From: Paenibacillus tyrphae
GTDB taxonomy: Bacteria; Bacillota; Bacilli; Paenibacillales; NBRC-103111
Direction of reading: 5' to 3'
Length of the DNA stretch: 64,000 nucleotides
NCBI RefSeq assembly: GCF_024158745.1
Contig: NZ_JAMZAW010000002.1
Location: 124,001 to 188,000, forward strand
The notes under the pieces are model-generated. The model ran no database searches and was not told the origin of the DNA. It worked only from the letters and a program-made list of their open reading frames with translations. Position numbers and translations under genes: made by a program. Positions 52,414 to 60,313 of this stretch are shown here, in pieces; position 1 is the first letter of the stretch, and every line of letters begins with the position of its first letter.

Positions 52414-52956
52414 GTGGAAGCCAACAAACTGCAAAAACGAAAGTTTTTGTTCAATGTAGACATCATGATTGAGGAAGATACCAACGGGCGAGCCTTGGAG
52501 AAGCTGCTGCATCTGCTCAATTCGGAACTTGTCATCGATTATCAAATCAAGCAAGGGGTAGAATTAGGTAAGACCATCGAAGCTTCACTGAAAGACGCCA
52601 TTCTCAAAAAAATCGACACGTCTGCCGGGCTGACGAAAAGCCGGCCGAACGCCGCTTCCGCAGAAACCGCCCCGAAAGCTCCATCCGCTACGAACGCCAA
52701 GGAGGCCAAGGCTGCGGAGGAAAAACGTCCGGAATCCGATCCGTTCAAGCAGATTTGGGAAGAAATGAAAGCATTTCAACAAAGCAATGCGCTAGTTCGT
52801 TTGTCCGTCGTGAAGGAGAAAGGGGTCAAGCTCAGCATGCCGTGCCGTATTCTAAATACGGACCCGCCCAGCGGAAACCTCACCGTCTACCATGTCGACG
52901 AGAAGAAAGTCTACCTGCTTAAAATTAACGAAATTGACGATTTTCAGGCCCGCTGA
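52414..52956 (+). CDS. Conserved hypothetical protein with disordered linker
   Basis: A 180-aa soluble protein starting at GTG behind GAGGAGG. The N-terminal helical part (residues 1-70; RKFLFNVDIMIEEDTNGRAL) and the C-terminal beta-rich part (from about 125; NALVRLSVVKEKGVKLSMPC) are joined by an Ala/Lys/Glu/Pro-rich linker (about 72-112). No signal peptide or enzyme motif. It is convergent with the GGDEF/EAL gene, separated by a short hairpin. No function is proposed. Confidence 0.75.
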   Translation: MEANKLQKRKFLFNVDIMIEEDTNGRALEKLLHLLNSELVIDYQIKQGVELGKTIEASLKDAILKKIDTSAGLTKSRPNAASAETAPKAPSATNAKEAKAAEEKRPESDPFKQIWEEMKAFQQSNALVRLSVVKEKGVKLSMPCRILNTDPPSGNLTVYHVDEKKVYLLKINEIDDFQAR

Positions 52957-52972
52957 ACCGGGCCTTATTTAA
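52947..52972 (+). terminator. Short hairpin terminator
   Basis: GGCCCG-CTGAA-CCGGGCC followed by TTATTTAATTT. It ends the 52414 gene. Confidence 0.6.
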
Positions 52973-54915
52973 TTTACTGGGGGACTCTCCTCGCCGGCCG
53001 CAGCCTGCGCCGAGTAAAGCTTCATCAGACGCTCCGCGTCGGAAACGGCAAGGGGCGGGCTCAAATAAAAGCCTTGAATGAGATGGCATTCGTTGTCATG
53101 CAAAAATCGGAGCTGTTCCTCGGTTTCGACGCCTTCCGCGATCACTTCCATGTTCAAATGCCGGGTCATGGCGATGATCGAAGCGACGATGGCCGCATCG
53201 TTCGGATCGGTCATAATGTCGCGCACGAAGGAGCGGTCGATTTTTAATTTGTCGATCGGGAATTTTTTCAAGTAAGACAACGAGCTGTAGCCGGTGCCGA
53301 AATCGTCGATGCTGATTTTGACCCCTAGCTTCTTGAGCTCATGCAGCAGATCGCTGGCATAATCGACATCCATCGTGCAGCTCTCCGTAATTTCAAGCTC
53401 CAGCAGGCCGGGATCGAGCCCCGTTTCCCGAAGCGTCCTGCCGATTCTGGCGCACAGCTGATGCTGCATGAACTGCCGGATCGACAAATTGACCGACACC
53501 GGCACGACCTCCAGCCCGGCGTCCTGCCACTGCTTGTTCTGTCGGCACGCTTCTTTCAACGCCCACTCGCCGATCGGCACGATCAGACCGCTGTCTTCCG
53601 CGAACGGAATGAACTCTCCCGGCGCAACCAGTCCGCGCTCCGGATGCTGCCACCGGACGAGCGCCTCGAACCCGACAATGCGGCCGGTCGCAATATTGAT
53701 CTGCGGCTGGTAATGCAGCAGCAGTTCGTTATTGGCCAAAGCCCGGCGAAGCTCGCTTTCCAAAGTTAAGCGTTTCAATGATACAGATTTCATTTCGCTG
53801 TTGAACAGTTGATAGTTGTTTTTGCCTTTTTCCTTGGCTCGGGTCAATGCCATATCCGCGCACTTCATAAGCGAATCCGCAGACTCGTCCTCCTGCGACA
53901 GCAGCGATATGCCGATGCTGGCCGTCAGATGAACTAAATTTTGCCCCAGAACAAAGGGCTCCTCCAGCAAGTCGAAAATCGCCTTCGCGATCGTTCCCAC
54001 CGGCTCCGCCGTTTGATCAGCCACTTGGAAGAAAAACGCAAACTCGTCTCCTTCCGTACGTGCGAGATAATCGTCCGGGCCTACACAGCGGGAAAACCGC
54101 TCCGCTACCTGCAGCAGCAGCATATCTCCGTAATCGTGCCCAAAGCAATCGTTGACGATCTTGAAACGGTCGATATCGACGAACAGGACGGCCAGCTTTC
54201 GTTCGTGCCGGGACACGGCCGTCATGGCGGCGTTCAAATGCTGCACGAACAGTCTGCGGTTCGGAAGCCCCGTCATATCGTCATAGTAGGCGAGATGCCG
54301 GATCTGCTCTTCGGTTCGCGTCGCAGACGTAATGTCCTGGCAAACAATCAGAACCCCTGTCGTGATCCCCTGCTCCTGCACCGGGACGACCGTCGTATCG
54401 AGGTCGACGCGGTATCCGTCTTTATGCAGAAGCGACGTTTTGAACGAAAGCGACGAGCCATGCAGTGCTTCGGTGAAAAAGTTGTTGGTCCTGCCGGACA
54501 ACTCTTCCGGAAACAGGGTGCGCAGGTGCTTCCCTCTCAGCTCTTCCTCCCGGTATCCGAGCATGCGTTCCGCAGCCGGATTCCATTGCAGAAAACATCC
54601 CCCCGGATCGATCAGCCCAACGGCGCCCGGATGGTGATGAAATAACGCGTTCAATCGGCTGTCCACCCTCCGAAACCGTTCCTCCGCCGTACGGCTTCGG
54701 GCATCCGATTCGGATACGGCCCGGGACAGCCGAATAATTCGTTCCCACGAATAAGCCATCAACAGGAAGACGGCGATGCCGAATCCCCATAGGATAGCCC
54801 CTCCGACCCACCAGCAGACGAGGAATCCGACCGCCGTCCCTCCGCATGCGAACAGCATCGTTCTTTTTTCATCGCGCGGTTGTGTTCCATTTGCTGATCC
54901 GTCGGTCCTAGACAT
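52969..54915 (-). CDS. PAS-GGDEF-EAL c-di-GMP signalling protein
   Basis: A 648-aa membrane protein. Two N-terminal membrane segments (about residues 20-60) are followed by a PAS domain (about 85-200; GAVGLIDPGGCFLQWNPAAE), a GGDEF domain and a C-terminal EAL domain. The GGDEF signature is altered to RTEGDEF, and no RxxD inhibitory site precedes it. The EAL domain looks complete: FEALVRWQHPERG, DDFGTGYSSLSYL, KIDRSFV and EGVETEEQ. It may therefore act mainly as a phosphodiesterase, with the GGDEF part regulatory or weakly active. ATG 54915 follows AGGAGG. A PilZ-like protein is encoded at 12013. Confidence 0.9.
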   Translation of the reverse strand: MSRTDGSANGTQPRDEKRTMLFACGGTAVGFLVCWWVGGAILWGFGIAVFLLMAYSWERIIRLSRAVSESDARSRTAEERFRRVDSRLNALFHHHPGAVGLIDPGGCFLQWNPAAERMLGYREEELRGKHLRTLFPEELSGRTNNFFTEALHGSSLSFKTSLLHKDGYRVDLDTTVVPVQEQGITTGVLIVCQDITSATRTEEQIRHLAYYDDMTGLPNRRLFVQHLNAAMTAVSRHERKLAVLFVDIDRFKIVNDCFGHDYGDMLLLQVAERFSRCVGPDDYLARTEGDEFAFFFQVADQTAEPVGTIAKAIFDLLEEPFVLGQNLVHLTASIGISLLSQEDESADSLMKCADMALTRAKEKGKNNYQLFNSEMKSVSLKRLTLESELRRALANNELLLHYQPQINIATGRIVGFEALVRWQHPERGLVAPGEFIPFAEDSGLIVPIGEWALKEACRQNKQWQDAGLEVVPVSVNLSIRQFMQHQLCARIGRTLRETGLDPGLLELEITESCTMDVDYASDLLHELKKLGVKISIDDFGTGYSSLSYLKKFPIDKLKIDRSFVRDIMTDPNDAAIVASIIAMTRHLNMEVIAEGVETEEQLRFLHDNECHLIQGFYLSPPLAVSDAERLMKLYSAQAAAGEESPPVN

Positions 54916-55051
54916 GCGGGCCTCCTTTCCCGGAAAGATACGTTTGTCAGAGTATTCCATTCCCATATCTTGTCCGTAGAAATTCTACGCACAACTGTCT
55001 TTTTCCTGCTAAATCGACAAAAAAAGCGAGTTATTCCAGAAAGGTAGGCAT

Positions 55052-55082
55052 AAAAAAATTCGGCATTGAAGACCTGCCGAAT
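55052..55082 (-). terminator. Terminator of the DUF423 gene
   Basis: ATTCGGCA-(9)-TGCCGAAT is a perfect 8-bp stem; on the - strand it is followed by a T run. Confidence 0.8.
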
Positions 55083-55109
55083 CCGGAGAAAGAGTCTGAG
55101 TCTTAGGAC

Positions 55110-55481
55110 TTATTTTGCCCGAAGGGCCAGAACCAAGGACAACCACCCGAACAAAAAGGCTACCCCGCCGATAGGGGTAATCGCGCCCAGCTGCTTGATC
55201 CCCGTTATACTTAGAACATACAGGCTGCCGGAAAAAACGGCGATCCCGACAAACATCGACCAGCCGGCCCGGCGTAAATGTCCGCTGGCCGGAAGCAGGG
55301 AGGCAGCAAGTCCAATGGCAATCAGCCCGAGCGAATGCATCATCTGGTACTGGACGCCGGTCTGGAAATTAGCCAGCATATCTGCTGCAAGCTTTCCTTT
55401 CAGCGCATGCGCGCCGAATGCTCCGAGCGCCACCGACAGAAATGCGCAAATGCCGCCAAGAGCCACAAACGTTCTGTTCAT
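55110..55481 (-). CDS. DUF423 membrane protein
   Basis: A 123-aa protein with four hydrophobic segments. The N-terminal MNRTFVALGGICAFLSVALG, then AFGAHALKGKL, and the segment YQMMHSLGLIAIGLAAS are typical of DUF423 (B. subtilis YwdK). Function unknown. ATG 55481 has GGAGG 8 nt upstream. A single gene with its own terminator. Confidence 0.87.
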   Translation of the reverse strand: MNRTFVALGGICAFLSVALGAFGAHALKGKLAADMLANFQTGVQYQMMHSLGLIAIGLAASLLPASGHLRRAGWSMFVGIAVFSGSLYVLSITGIKQLGAITPIGGVAFLFGWLSLVLALRAK

Positions 55482-55540
55482 CAACTTCACCTCCCTTTCC
55501 ATGATATAGTATTTTTTCCCCACTGCCAAATGAACAAAAT

Positions 55541-55583
55541 AAGTCCTGCCTTCTCGCCGAATTCGGCGTTGTCAGCAGGACTT
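55541..55583 (-). terminator. Probable terminator after the 99-aa gene
   Basis: AAGTCCTGC pairs with GCAGGACTT, with an inner palindrome CGCCGAATTCGGCG. On the - strand it is followed by ATTTTGTTCATTTGG. Confidence 0.55.
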
Positions 55584-55612
55584 CTCACATTATGCGAATG
55601 ATGGATATGGCA

Positions 55613-55912
55613 TTACATTTGGCCGATATCGTGCTGGCCGACGATCAGCGTAACAGGCTCCAGAAAGACGCGGGTGATGGCAGGCTTCTTGAGCAAGTCA
55701 AACTCGATGTCGATGACCTTGAACCGCTCTTGCTTGCCTTCGCGCTTGTCGTACACCACTTCGAACTCTTTTAACCCGAGCTGGTACGAAACGACGGAGC
55801 AGCCGATCGATAAGGCCGGCGCCTCATGTTCTCCGTGGTCGAACAGCACCTCAGACATAATTTCTTCGTTCATGTCCACAATTTTGACTGTTTGGCAAAT
55901 CGCATATTTCAT
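55613..55912 (-). CDS. Hypothetical protein, 99 aa
   Basis: A soluble protein starting MKYAICQTVKIVDMNEEIMS. The middle EVVYDKREGKQERFKVIDIE and the end VTLIVGQHDIGQM suggest an all-beta small domain. ATG 55912 was chosen because GGAGG lies 6 nt before it; ATG 55918 overlaps the site. It lies downstream of the efe operon in the same direction, separated by about 170 bp with a hairpin at about 56.03-56.07 kb. No family is recognised. Confidence 0.65.
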   Translation of the reverse strand: MKYAICQTVKIVDMNEEIMSEVLFDHGEHEAPALSIGCSVVSYQLGLKEFEVVYDKREGKQERFKVIDIEFDLLKKPAITRVFLEPVTLIVGQHDIGQM

Positions 55913-56081
55913 TGCCATCCTCCTCCGGCAGGGGCGAAGCTGATCGTTGCTCTGTAGTGACGTGCCCCCGTTTCATAGTGAAGAATTCGACGTTCTGCGT
56001 CCAAACTCCTGCTTTTTTCCAACCGGATGCGGGACAAAAGTTCGTTATTTTTTTTGAACGAATCCCGCCGCCGGCAGCGGA

Positions 56082-57905
56082 TTACACCGTATGCGGTCCC
56101 GATTCGTGGGTTGTGCCCCGCATTTTCCGCTCTTGCCGGGCCCATTGGAACGCGATAAAGAGAAGCACGAGCAGCTGCGGAACGAACGTTTCCCAAGTCG
56201 GGTAGACGCCGAGCCAATTCCAGGAGGGAAGATAGCCGGGCACATGCGCAGGAACCTGTCCCGCGATTTGCAGGGCGTGAATGCTCTGGCCCAAAAATTT
56301 CAGGACCAGGTAATAAATCAAAATCGTAGCTCCCAGAAAAAACGGGCGGATCGGCAGCAGAACGCTTCCCCGGACGATGACGAAGCCGAGCAGGATCAAC
56401 AGCACGGCGGCCGAGCCGATGCCAAGCGCAAGCTGCGCCGGATCGATGGAGGGGGCCATGCCGATATAAAAGATCGCCGTCTCCGCGCCCTCCCGCAAAA
56501 TCGAAAGCGCCGCAACCAGGAAGAGCGACCACAGGCTGCCGCCCGCCAGCGCCACGCCGACCCGGTCTTTCACATACCGATTCCACGTCTCGACGTTGGA
56601 TTTGCGGTGAAGCCATGCGCCTACCGTAAGCATCAGGACCACGGACACGAGGCCTGTGATGCCTTCGACAAGCTCGCGAGTGCTCCCCGAGGCAACGTTG
56701 GCGATCGTAAAGGTTAGCGCGATAGCCAAGCCGCCGCTGAGGAGCAGCCCTGCCGCTCCGCCGCTCCATACCCATCCTTGCTTGGAGGCGTTGCCGGTCC
56801 GGCGCAAAAAAGCGAGCAGCGCGGCCAGCACGAGCAGCGCTTCAAGCCCTTCGCGCAGCAGGATAATGGCGGCATCCCAAGCCGAATAGCTCGTTTGCGC
56901 CGTGAACGGCTGAAGCTCCGTCTGCATCTCCGAGACGATCCGGCCCGCTTCCTCCGGCTGCGGGGGAGTAGACAACAGTCGGCTCGCCGCCTCCGTCATC
57001 TCCCGTTCGATCCGGTCATACGTGTCCGGAGCTCTTGTGCGAACCTCTCCTTCGACGGAAGGCCAGATCCGGATAAAGGCCTGAAGCTGATCGGCCGCTT
57101 CCGCGTTACGACCCGCGCCGATGGCGTCTGCGGCTTTTTGCAGAATCGCCAGCGCGTCGGCTACCGATTGCTTGCCGGAAGCGGCGGCGTCCTCCCGGAG
57201 CTTGCCACTGGCGTAATCGTCGATCAGCTGGATCAATTCGCGAATGCCTTTGTCGGCCGCTTCCGCCTTCGGCGGCTCCGCTTGCAGCGCGATCCGGAGC
57301 AGGCTAAGCTTCGTCTCGATCTCGCCGTACACGCCGGACGGATCCGACCGGACGGCCGCTTCGCTTTTGGACCACTGGCTGTCGAACTGCTTGTAGCGGC
57401 TCCGGGCTTTGTCCCAGTCGCTGTTCTGAATATCCGCCTGCGTTTGCCGAAGTATAGGAAGCAGCGCGCCCGCCGCCTGTTTCCCGTCTACTTTCGGTTC
57501 ATTTTTCGCTCCGGCCCCAGCGAAACGGCCGACCGCCTTCGTCAGCTTGGACACGGCCTGGTAAGCCTCGTCGGGCTTGGAAGCGGCGTCGGTCACCGCC
57601 TTCTTCGCTTCGGCCAGAGCCGACGCGACGCTATCCGCCGCTTCGCCGGAGGGCGCGTTCAGCTTGCGCCATTCCGCCTCGAACTTCTCCAGCTCCGCAG
57701 CCGTTTCCTGCCACTTGTGCTCGCCCGCATGAACCAGCGCTCCGCCGACGAGCGGCATCAGCGAGTTGGGTGCCGCCGCTTCGGCGAGCGTGCGGCCGCT
57801 CCAGCCGAACAGAAGCACGGCGGCAGCCAGCAGAAGGACGAAGAAGCTTTGTTTCCCGTGAGAGCATATCCCGTACGCTTTTTCCACCTTCATCCCCCGG
57901 ATCAC
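56082..57905 (-). CDS. efeU: FTR1-family iron permease (EfeU type) with long N-terminal extension
   Basis: A 607-aa membrane protein. After a signal-like segment (SFFVLLLAAAVLLFGWSG) comes an extracellular helical region of about 300 residues. A seven-helix FTR1 permease domain follows, with the iron-handling motifs REGLEA (near residue 347) and REGAE (near 470). It carries iron into the cell. Its GTG start overlaps the efeB stop (GTGA), with GGAGGG upstream. In B. subtilis YwbL/EfeU the permease also has an N-terminal extension, but here the gene comes last (efeO-efeB-efeU). Confidence 0.9.
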   Translation of the reverse strand: MIRGMKVEKAYGICSHGKQSFFVLLLAAAVLLFGWSGRTLAEAAAPNSLMPLVGGALVHAGEHKWQETAAELEKFEAEWRKLNAPSGEAADSVASALAEAKKAVTDAASKPDEAYQAVSKLTKAVGRFAGAGAKNEPKVDGKQAAGALLPILRQTQADIQNSDWDKARSRYKQFDSQWSKSEAAVRSDPSGVYGEIETKLSLLRIALQAEPPKAEAADKGIRELIQLIDDYASGKLREDAAASGKQSVADALAILQKAADAIGAGRNAEAADQLQAFIRIWPSVEGEVRTRAPDTYDRIEREMTEAASRLLSTPPQPEEAGRIVSEMQTELQPFTAQTSYSAWDAAIILLREGLEALLVLAALLAFLRRTGNASKQGWVWSGGAAGLLLSGGLAIALTFTIANVASGSTRELVEGITGLVSVVLMLTVGAWLHRKSNVETWNRYVKDRVGVALAGGSLWSLFLVAALSILREGAETAIFYIGMAPSIDPAQLALGIGSAAVLLILLGFVIVRGSVLLPIRPFFLGATILIYYLVLKFLGQSIHALQIAGQVPAHVPGYLPSWNWLGVYPTWETFVPQLLVLLFIAFQWARQERKMRGTTHESGPHTV

Positions 57906-59233
57906 TCGAACAGTCCCTCCCCGATGTAGCCGCCTTGTCGCGCACCCGGAAAACAGGCAAACAGCGCGCTGCCGACATGCACGATATATTCGTTCAGCTT
58001 GTCGCGCTTCGCGAGACGCTGTTGAATCGGGACGAATTGGGTTCTGGGATCCCGTTGGTAGCTGATGAACAACAGCCCGGCGTCCAGCTGCCCCGTTTGA
58101 CGGTCGATGCCGCTGGAGTAGGAATACGAACGGCGCAATATTTTTTCCGCCGGCTGCTCGCCATGCGCCAGACGGGCATGCGCGGTGAGCGGAATGAGCG
58201 GCTGGCCGGCTTCGTCCTTGGCGTCCAGTTGCAGCGGATCAAACTCGTTCTTCGCCCCCAGGGGCGCTCCGCTGCTCCGGTATCTCCCGAACGTCGCCTC
58301 CTGATCGCTGAGCGTGGAACGGTCCCACACCTCGATACGCATCCGGATTCGCCGGACGACCATGTAGCTGCCGCCGCTCATCCATGCCGGCTGCTCCGAA
58401 GGCTGCACCCAGACGATACCGTTCATCGCTTGCTTGTCATGAATATCCGGATTGCCCGTTCCGTCCTTGAAACCCAGCAAGTTGCGCGGCGTCTCGCCGG
58501 CCGGACCGGAACCGCCCGTCCGCTGAAAGCCTTCCTGGGTCCAGCGCAGCACGGCGACGCCGCGGGCAAGACGGGTCAGGTTGCGCAGCGCATGGAAAGC
58601 TACCTGTAAATCGTCCGCGCACACCTGTACGCCGATATCCCCGCCGCACCATTCGGGCCGCAGGCTGTCTCCGCCAAAGCGGGGCAAATCCGCCAAAGCC
58701 TCCGGCCGTTTGGCCGCCAGCCCGAACCGGCCGTCGAACATGGAGGGGCCAACGCCGAACGTAATCGTCGTCCGGCACGGATGCAGACCCGCCGCTTCGC
58801 CCGTATCCGCGGGCGGCATACTCTGCTGGTCCTCCTCGCCGCCGACCGGCTGCCCCGCCGTCATTTTCGCTGCGGCTTCCGTCCAACGGCGGAACAGATC
58901 CTTGACTTCGGACAGCTTCGCAGTCGTCAGATCGAAGGCGGCAAAGCAAATAAAATCCTGCGCAGGCGTCACAATGCCCGCCTGGTGCGCATCGTAGAAC
59001 GGGATAACCTGCTTAGGACCCGGGTTGGCCTCCGTAGAAGCAGCGGGCGCCGCCAGCTTCGCTTTTCCCGCCCATACGCCGCCGACACCGACCGATCCGA
59101 GCAGCAGTCCGACTCCTCCGGCTCCGGCCAGCTTGAGCAGGTCGCGGCGGCTGATGGACGAACGGTCCTGTCCGTCGTGCGACTTTTCGCCTTCCGGGCC
59201 TTTTTCCGTCACTTGTTTATTCGCCTCATCCAT
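57902..59233 (-). CDS. efeB: Deferrochelatase/peroxidase EfeB (Dyp type)
   Basis: A 443-aa heme peroxidase. The N terminus has a Tat signal (SISRRDLLKLAGAGGVGLLL), so it is exported folded. The Dyp signature GFKDGTGNPD is at about residues 254-263, and the heme-ligand and Arg regions are present further on (VVRRIRMRIEVWDR). It oxidises ferrous iron or works on heme outside the membrane for the EfeUOB system. It lies 3 bp after efeO and overlaps efeU by 4 bp. Confidence 0.93.
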   Translation of the reverse strand: MDEANKQVTEKGPEGEKSHDGQDRSSISRRDLLKLAGAGGVGLLLGSVGVGGVWAGKAKLAAPAASTEANPGPKQVIPFYDAHQAGIVTPAQDFICFAAFDLTTAKLSEVKDLFRRWTEAAAKMTAGQPVGGEEDQQSMPPADTGEAAGLHPCRTTITFGVGPSMFDGRFGLAAKRPEALADLPRFGGDSLRPEWCGGDIGVQVCADDLQVAFHALRNLTRLARGVAVLRWTQEGFQRTGGSGPAGETPRNLLGFKDGTGNPDIHDKQAMNGIVWVQPSEQPAWMSGGSYMVVRRIRMRIEVWDRSTLSDQEATFGRYRSSGAPLGAKNEFDPLQLDAKDEAGQPLIPLTAHARLAHGEQPAEKILRRSYSYSSGIDRQTGQLDAGLLFISYQRDPRTQFVPIQQRLAKRDKLNEYIVHVGSALFACFPGARQGGYIGEGLFE

Positions 59234-59236
59234 GGA

Positions 59237-60109
59237 TTACGCCCCCAGCAGCTTGCCCATGCCCGACAGCGGCTCTGCCAGTGCGTCGATGGCTTGGCTC
59301 AGCTTCTTGGTCTGCTCTTGCGTCAGCTCCGTGTACGTCACATAGCCGCTGCCTTTTTTGAACGGCGCAAGCGCTTGGTTCAATTCCGCGAAGCGCGTTT
59401 CGATCGTTTTTGCCAAATTCGCGTCCTTTTTCTCCAGCTCCGGCTTCAAGAGCTCGAAAATTTTGTTCGCTCCCTCGACGTTTGCGGCGAAATCGTACAG
59501 GTCCGTATGGGAATAACGTTCCTCTTCCCCGGTCACCTTCGTAGCCGACACTTCGTTCAGCAGCTCCACAGCGCCGGTGACCAGCATATTGGCCTCGATT
59601 TCCACGGTCTCGACTTTCGCCCGCAGCAGCTTGCTATCGCTCAGCAAACGGTCGGCCGTTTCTTCCTGGCCCTTGGTCGATTGCTCGACCCAGAGCGCTT
59701 TCTCGAGCCGGTGGAAGCCCCGCCATTCCTTCTCGTCCACGTCGCCTTCCCTCGCATCGATGTTCGGATCAAGGTCGCCGAGCGCTTCGGCAATCGGCTC
59801 GATCCGCTCATAAAACATCCGCGTCGGGGCATACAGCTCCTGGCTCTTTTTCAAATCGCCGGATTTGACGGCTGCCGTGAATTCGCCGGTTGCTTTGACG
59901 AACGCATCGCACTGCTCAATGACAAACTTCCGGTATTGCTCCGTTGCATTTTTAAAATCTACCGCCGCAGCTGCCGGTTTCGTGCCCGCATCGCTTGCAG
60001 ACGGCGCAGGTGCCGGCTGGGCTTCTTTCTTGGTATTCCCGCCGCATCCGGCAAGCAGCAGTGCGGAGCAAAGCACGATAGAGGAAACGGCTGTGAACGT
60101 CTTCGACAT
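59237..60109 (-). CDS. efeO: Iron uptake lipoprotein EfeO (M75/imelysin family)
   Basis: A 290-aa lipoprotein (SSIVLCSALLLAG-C lipobox). The mature part is helical and shows the family HxxE motif in GFHRLEKALWVEQ, plus DPNIDAREGDVDEKEW, typical of EfeO's M75 domain. It binds iron outside the membrane and delivers it to EfeU. It is the first gene of efeO-efeB-efeU. A near-consensus Fur box lies about 50 bp upstream. Confidence 0.93.
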   Translation of the reverse strand: MSKTFTAVSSIVLCSALLLAGCGGNTKKEAQPAPAPSASDAGTKPAAAAVDFKNATEQYRKFVIEQCDAFVKATGEFTAAVKSGDLKKSQELYAPTRMFYERIEPIAEALGDLDPNIDAREGDVDEKEWRGFHRLEKALWVEQSTKGQEETADRLLSDSKLLRAKVETVEIEANMLVTGAVELLNEVSATKVTGEEERYSHTDLYDFAANVEGANKIFELLKPELEKKDANLAKTIETRFAELNQALAPFKKGSGYVTYTELTQEQTKKLSQAIDALAEPLSGMGKLLGA

Positions 60110-60159
60110 AAATTCAATCTCCCTTTTACCTAATCATTATGGACAAATTTCCATGATAA

Positions 60160-60174
60160 TGATAATTATTCTCA
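60160..60174. promoter_or_regulatory. Fur box upstream of efeO
   Basis: TGATAATTATTCTCA matches the 7-1-7 Fur consensus TGATAATnATTATCA at all but one specified base, and overlapping GATAAT repeats extend it to the left (60154-60166). It lies in the efeO promoter region. Confidence 0.8.
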
Positions 60175-60246
60175 CGGATAAATTATCATAGAAGTCGATG
60201 TTTTTCAATGAAAATTTTTAGTAGTAAACATTTTGTCAACATTTGC

Positions 60247-60283
60247 AAAAAAAAGCCCCAATCTTCTACAAGTGCGAAGATTG
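60247..60283 (-). terminator. Terminator of the ABC exporter pair
   Basis: CAATCTTC-(9)-GAAGATTG hairpin; on the - strand a GGGGC stretch and then a T run follow. It lies 30 bp after the second ABC gene. Confidence 0.75.
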
Positions 60284-60313
60284 AGACTCTGTTTTAGCTT
60301 ACGGTCTGGCGGC

